Below are positions 6,670 through 9,223 of a stretch of 9,223 nucleotides of DNA, piece after piece. The position numbers were made by a program, and so were the translations under genes. Each line of letters opens with the position of its first letter. The stretch's first letter is position 1. The notes under the pieces are model-generated. The model had not been told where the DNA came from. It saw nothing but the letters and a program-made list of their open reading frames with translations, and did no database searches. The stretch is from an uncultured bacterium (GTDB taxonomy: Bacteria; Bacillota; Clostridia; Oscillospirales; Oscillospiraceae). Location of the stretch: contig CAJMQR010000041.1 in the NCBI GenBank assembly GCA_905215665.1, positions 1 through 9,223 of the forward strand, written 5' to 3'.

Positions 6670-7290
6670 TCATCGGATGAAGTTGGTTTTCACGACCGGT
6701 TCGTACTGCGGCGGAAGAACGCCCGCCTGCCGCCCGGCCTCGATACATTTCAGAAGCCACGCCATATTTTCGCCGAGGGTGCGCATCGTCTGCATTCCCT
6801 CCTCGTCCCGCAGCACTTCCTCCGGACGATTGCCGTGTACCTGATTCCAGTACTGTGATGTGACGATCGGCATGGAATTGATGCCGAAATACTTCAAAAG
6901 CCGGTCATAGCTTGCGCTTGCGCCACCCCTGCGGCAGGAGACGACGGCAGCGCCCGGCTTTCCCTTCAGCTTCCCGGCGGCGCTGTAAAACAGGCGGTCC
7001 AGGAACGCCGTACACTGGGCACTGGGGCCGGCATAGTATACGGGCGCGCCGACAATCAGCGCGTCGAATTCGTCCAGACGCGCCGCAACGGCGTTTACGC
7101 CGTCGTCAAAAATACAGCCGGAGCCTTCTCTGCATTTCCCGCAGGCGATGCAGCCCGCAACCGGCTTCGTGCCGATTTGCACAATCTCCGTCCCGATTCC
7201 GTGCTTTTGCAGCGTTTTTTCCACCTCATGCAGCGCAGTATAGGTACAGCCTGCGGGATGTGGGCTTCCGTTGATCAGCAGAACCTTCAT
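6670..7290 (-). CDS. Flavodoxin-fold NAD(P)H-dependent FMN oxidoreductase with Isf-like cysteine motif
   Basis: This 206-residue cytoplasmic flavoprotein starts MKVLLINGSPHPAGCTYTAL, the FMN-phosphate loop of the NADPH-dependent FMN reductase/flavodoxin family. The block GCIACGKCREGSGCIFDDG (46-64) places Cys47, Cys50, Cys53 and Cys59 as CX2CX2CX5C. This fits the compact [4Fe-4S] motif described for iron-sulfur flavoproteins (Isf), although many annotated 'flavodoxin family' proteins carry the same pattern. GAPVYYAGPSAQ (81-92) is a second FMN-contacting loop and SCRRGGASAS (118-127) a third. The likely role is two-electron reduction of a quinone, nitro or similar acceptor; the physiological substrate is unknown. 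GGAGG at 7298-7302 lies seven bases before the ATG. It shares a symmetric divergent promoter with the LTA-synthase-like gene and ends at its own hairpin terminator. The family call is firm; cluster presence is inferred. Confidence 0.88.
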   Translation of the reverse strand: MKVLLINGSPHPAGCTYTALHEVEKTLQKHGIGTEIVQIGTKPVAGCIACGKCREGSGCIFDDGVNAVAARLDEFDALIVGAPVYYAGPSAQCTAFLDRLFYSAAGKLKGKPGAAVVSCRRGGASASYDRLLKYFGINSMPIVTSQYWNQVHGNRPEEVLRDEEGMQTMRTLGENMAWLLKCIEAGRQAGVLPPQYEPVVKTNFIR

Positions 7291-7297
7291 AGCTATC

Positions 7298-7302
7298 CCT
7301 CC
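7298..7302 (-). promoter_or_regulatory. Ribosome binding site of the flavoprotein gene
   Basis: GGAGG on the minus strand, seven bases upstream of the ATG at 7290. Confidence 0.8.
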
Positions 7303-7313
7303 GTTTTTCTTTT

Positions 7314-7342
7314 ATCATACCGCAATCAGGCGGAGAAATCAA
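7314..7342 (-). promoter_or_regulatory. Sigma-A type promoter of the flavoprotein gene
   Basis: On the minus strand the -35 box is TTGATT (7337-7342). It is followed after 17 bases by TATGAT (7314-7319), giving a predicted start near 7307 and a leader of about 17 bases. The -35 box directly abuts the one of the opposite promoter, so two polymerases could hardly bind at once. Confidence 0.75.
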
Positions 7343-7371
7343 TTGAAAAACATGCTGCGCAATGGTATGAT
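7343..7371 (+). promoter_or_regulatory. Sigma-A type promoter with extended -10 for the LTA-synthase-like gene
   Basis: The -35 box TTGAAA (7343-7348) is followed after 17 bases by TATGAT (7366-7371), with TGG in front of it (7363-7365), an extended -10. Transcription should start near 7378, right at the ribosome binding site AAGGAGGG (7379-7386), so the leader is only about 15 bases. Confidence 0.78.
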
Positions 7372-7392
7372 AGCAAAAAAGGAGGGATGTCC

Positions 7393-9204
7393 ATGAGACG
7401 AAAAAAGCAGCTTCCCGTCTGGGGAATCGCCGCCGTGCTGTTTCTGGGCACGCTTCTTTTTACCGCCGCCGCCCTTCTTCTTCAGCCGGGGAGCTTTCCC
7501 GCGCTCCTGCGCGGATTCTGGCAGGAAAAGCTGCTGATTCTTCTGAACCTGCTGCCCGTACTGCTTTTGGCGGCGCTGCTCTGGTTCCTCTGTGGGAATC
7601 CGTTTTACGCCGTGGCAGGCGCCGGCGGGGTCGTCTGTCTTTTGTCTTATGTAAACCTGATAAAAACCGAATGCCGGAATGATCCCCTCGTCCCGGCGGA
7701 TCTGACGCTTCTTCGCGAGGCCCTGACGGCCACAAGGGAGTACGCTCTCGATCTGCACTGGGGCTCGCTGGCAGCGATTCTGCTGTTCTGTGCCGCCGTT
7801 GCCTTTGCGGGTCTGTTTTTCCGGTGCCCAAGGCCGAAATGGCCCCTTCGGGCGGCGGGCGCGGTGGGCGTCAGTCTGGTCTTTGTTCTGAGCATGTCCA
7901 CGCTTTACACGGACACGGCGCTCTATGCCCGTCTGTCGCCGGATGTGGACAAGGCCAACGTCCCTCTCACCTACCAACGCTGCGGCTTTCCCTACTGTTT
8001 TCTCGCAAATTACGGCCGCTATGCCGTGGAAAAGCCGGAGGATTATTTCCCGGAGGAGCTCGCTGCGCGGGGCGACGCGAAGGTCTATACCCAGCCGGAG
8101 ATACAGCCGAATGTTGTCCTTGTCATGTGCGAAGCCTTCACCGATCTTTCGGAGGCAGATGCTTTCGCCTATTCCGAAGCGGAGGATCCCCTGCTGGGTT
8201 TCAGGCAGGTTGCCGCATCGGGCAGATCCGTTACCGGTCGGCTGGTCGTGAGCAACTTCGGCGCGGGGACGGCCAACACGGAATTCGACGTTCTGACCGG
8301 CATCCAGACGGAGCTGCTCGGCGTCAACTCCTCCTTCCGCACCGTTCACCGCCGCCTGAATTCACTGCCGCGCGCCTTTGCGCGCGCCGGGTACTCCACT
8401 TATTTTCTGCATCCCGGTTATTCCTGGTTCTATAACCGGGAAAGCGTCTATGCTTACCTCGGCATAGACGACTGCGTCTTTGAGGACGCTTTCTCCGAAA
8501 GCAGCCGGAAAGGAACAATGATCTCAGACGCCGCCTTCCTTGACCGTCTGATCTCCGATCTGGACGAGCGGTTCGCGGAGGAAGCTCCGGTTTTCGCCTT
8601 TGGTGTGACCATTCAGAACCATCAGTCCTACACTTATGAAAAATACGGCTTTGTTCCGCCGGAGGTTCCCGTGAACGCCGCGCTGTCCGCACAGGAGGAG
8701 GAAACCCTCCGCGTTTATATGGAGGGCATCCGTGACTCCTCGGATATGCTCCTCCGCCTGACGGAATATCTGGATTCCGTGGAGGAACCGACGCTTCTGG
8801 TCTTCTGGGGCGACCACCGGCCCGCGCTGCTGGAGGATTACGGTGTCTACCGCGCGCTTGGGCTGCGCATGGAGGGGCTGGAGCCCTTCCAGACGCCTTA
8901 TCTGATTTGGGCAAACCAATCCTACGCCACACGCTGCGGGCTTCCCTCTCCGGAGCTGCCCGGGTGCCTCAGCGCAAATTATCTGGGCGCGGTCGTCTAT
9001 GAGCTGGCGAATCTGACCGGTCTGGACCCCTACTTTGACGAGCTGGAGAGCCTGCGCCGCAAGCTCCCGGTGGCTGCGCACGGTCAATACATTCTGGAGG
9101 ATGGCTCGCAGGTGTCGGCTCTGACCCCCTCGCAGGAAAACCTTCTGCACCGGCTGAAGGTCTGGGGCTATTACCGCCTGCAGGACGAGGCGCTGATCGA
9201 ATAG
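7393..9204 (+). CDS. LTA synthase family phosphoglycerol transferase (membrane sulfatase fold)
   Basis: This 603-residue membrane enzyme has five predicted transmembrane helices (about 10-30, 46-66, 69-90, 126-143, 153-170) and an extracellular sulfatase-like domain from about 235. Active-site elements match LtaS-type enzymes: VLVMCEAF with metal ligand Glu247, GTANTEFDVLTG with probable nucleophile Thr293, FYNRE with Arg349, TIQNH with His410, and FWGDHRP with Asp474 and His475. Such enzymes transfer glycerol-phosphate from phosphatidylglycerol to a growing teichoic acid or a glycolipid. Whether this one is a synthase, a primase or a headgroup transferase cannot be told. Start choice: GGAGG (7381-7385) lies seven bases before the ATG at 7393, whereas the in-frame ATG at 7387 is only one base from it. 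No teichoic-acid gene is adjacent. It is divergent from the flavoprotein gene. The final 19 bases after it (9205-9223) hold nothing recognisable. Confidence 0.88.
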   Translation: MRRKKQLPVWGIAAVLFLGTLLFTAAALLLQPGSFPALLRGFWQEKLLILLNLLPVLLLAALLWFLCGNPFYAVAGAGGVVCLLSYVNLIKTECRNDPLVPADLTLLREALTATREYALDLHWGSLAAILLFCAAVAFAGLFFRCPRPKWPLRAAGAVGVSLVFVLSMSTLYTDTALYARLSPDVDKANVPLTYQRCGFPYCFLANYGRYAVEKPEDYFPEELAARGDAKVYTQPEIQPNVVLVMCEAFTDLSEADAFAYSEAEDPLLGFRQVAASGRSVTGRLVVSNFGAGTANTEFDVLTGIQTELLGVNSSFRTVHRRLNSLPRAFARAGYSTYFLHPGYSWFYNRESVYAYLGIDDCVFEDAFSESSRKGTMISDAAFLDRLISDLDERFAEEAPVFAFGVTIQNHQSYTYEKYGFVPPEVPVNAALSAQEEETLRVYMEGIRDSSDMLLRLTEYLDSVEEPTLLVFWGDHRPALLEDYGVYRALGLRMEGLEPFQTPYLIWANQSYATRCGLPSPELPGCLSANYLGAVVYELANLTGLDPYFDELESLRRKLPVAAHGQYILEDGSQVSALTPSQENLLHRLKVWGYYRLQDEALIE

Positions 9205-9223
9205 ATATAGATATTGAATAACG

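Larger units (their letters stand above)
7313..7372. repeat. Dyad-symmetric divergent promoter region
   Basis: TATCATACC (7313-7321) and GGTATGATA (7364-7372) are a 9-bp inverted repeat carrying the two opposite -10 boxes. TCAATTGA (7339-7346) is a palindrome carrying parts of both abutting -35 boxes. All three share the same centre (7342.5). The symmetry follows partly from two similar promoters placed back to back, but also extends outside the hexamers (GG/CC and the outer A/T). Confidence 0.75.

Noticed and set aside
7177..7392. N-terminal extension of the LTA-synthase-like protein
   Set aside because: It would overlap the flavoprotein gene and cross both promoters; the ribosome binding site supports the ATG at 7393.
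7339..8349. Minus-strand open frame (336 codons) opposite the LTA-synthase-like gene
   Set aside because: Highly basic low-complexity translation, antisense to the transmembrane and active-site coding sequence of the real gene.
1..9223. A new defence, mobile or multi-gene system
   Set aside because: All genes belong to metabolic, transport or envelope families. There is no transposase, integrase, phage, toxin-antitoxin or CRISPR signature, and the only uncharacterised gene stands alone.

Overview
The window looks like chromosomal DNA of a G+C-rich, low-pathogenicity-type gut or anaerobic Firmicute, probably class Clostridia (Oscillospiraceae/Ruminococcaceae-like). This is inferred from four things: strong AGGAGG ribosome binding sites, sigma-A promoters, a small clostridial-type FeoA/FeoB pair, and a P-loop ATPase resembling an uncharacterised Firmicutes family. 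A five-segment lipoteichoic-acid-synthase-type membrane enzyme also suggests a Gram-positive envelope. No mobile element, tRNA, rRNA or CRISPR array was seen.

Positions 1-3332 form a glycoside hydrolase cluster. A partial alpha-galactosidase (GH36) runs off the left edge on the minus strand. Its start overlaps the stop of a GH1 beta-glycosidase, also on the minus strand. A GH13 oligo-1,6-glucosidase-type enzyme is divergent on the plus strand. The 139-bp gap between GH1 and GH13 carries two well-formed back-to-back promoters. Together the enzymes would release glucose and galactose from imported short oligosaccharides; no transporter or regulator gene is in view.

Positions 3344-5445 hold feoB and feoA on the minus strand (operon order feoA-feoB, ATGA overlap), for ferrous iron uptake. 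A strong hairpin terminator separates feoB from the convergent GH13 gene. Positions 5591-6637 carry a plus-strand P-loop ATPase. It is built from two similar halves, the second of which has lost its Walker A motif.

Positions 6643-9204 hold a minus-strand flavoprotein with a four-cysteine cluster motif and a plus-strand LTA-synthase-family phosphoglycerol transferase. The two are driven from one strikingly symmetric bidirectional promoter. All genes are tightly packed, no gap exceeds 150 bp, and I see no broken gene. I did not find evidence for a new multi-gene system. The most notable items are the half-degenerate ATPase and the dyad-symmetric promoter.
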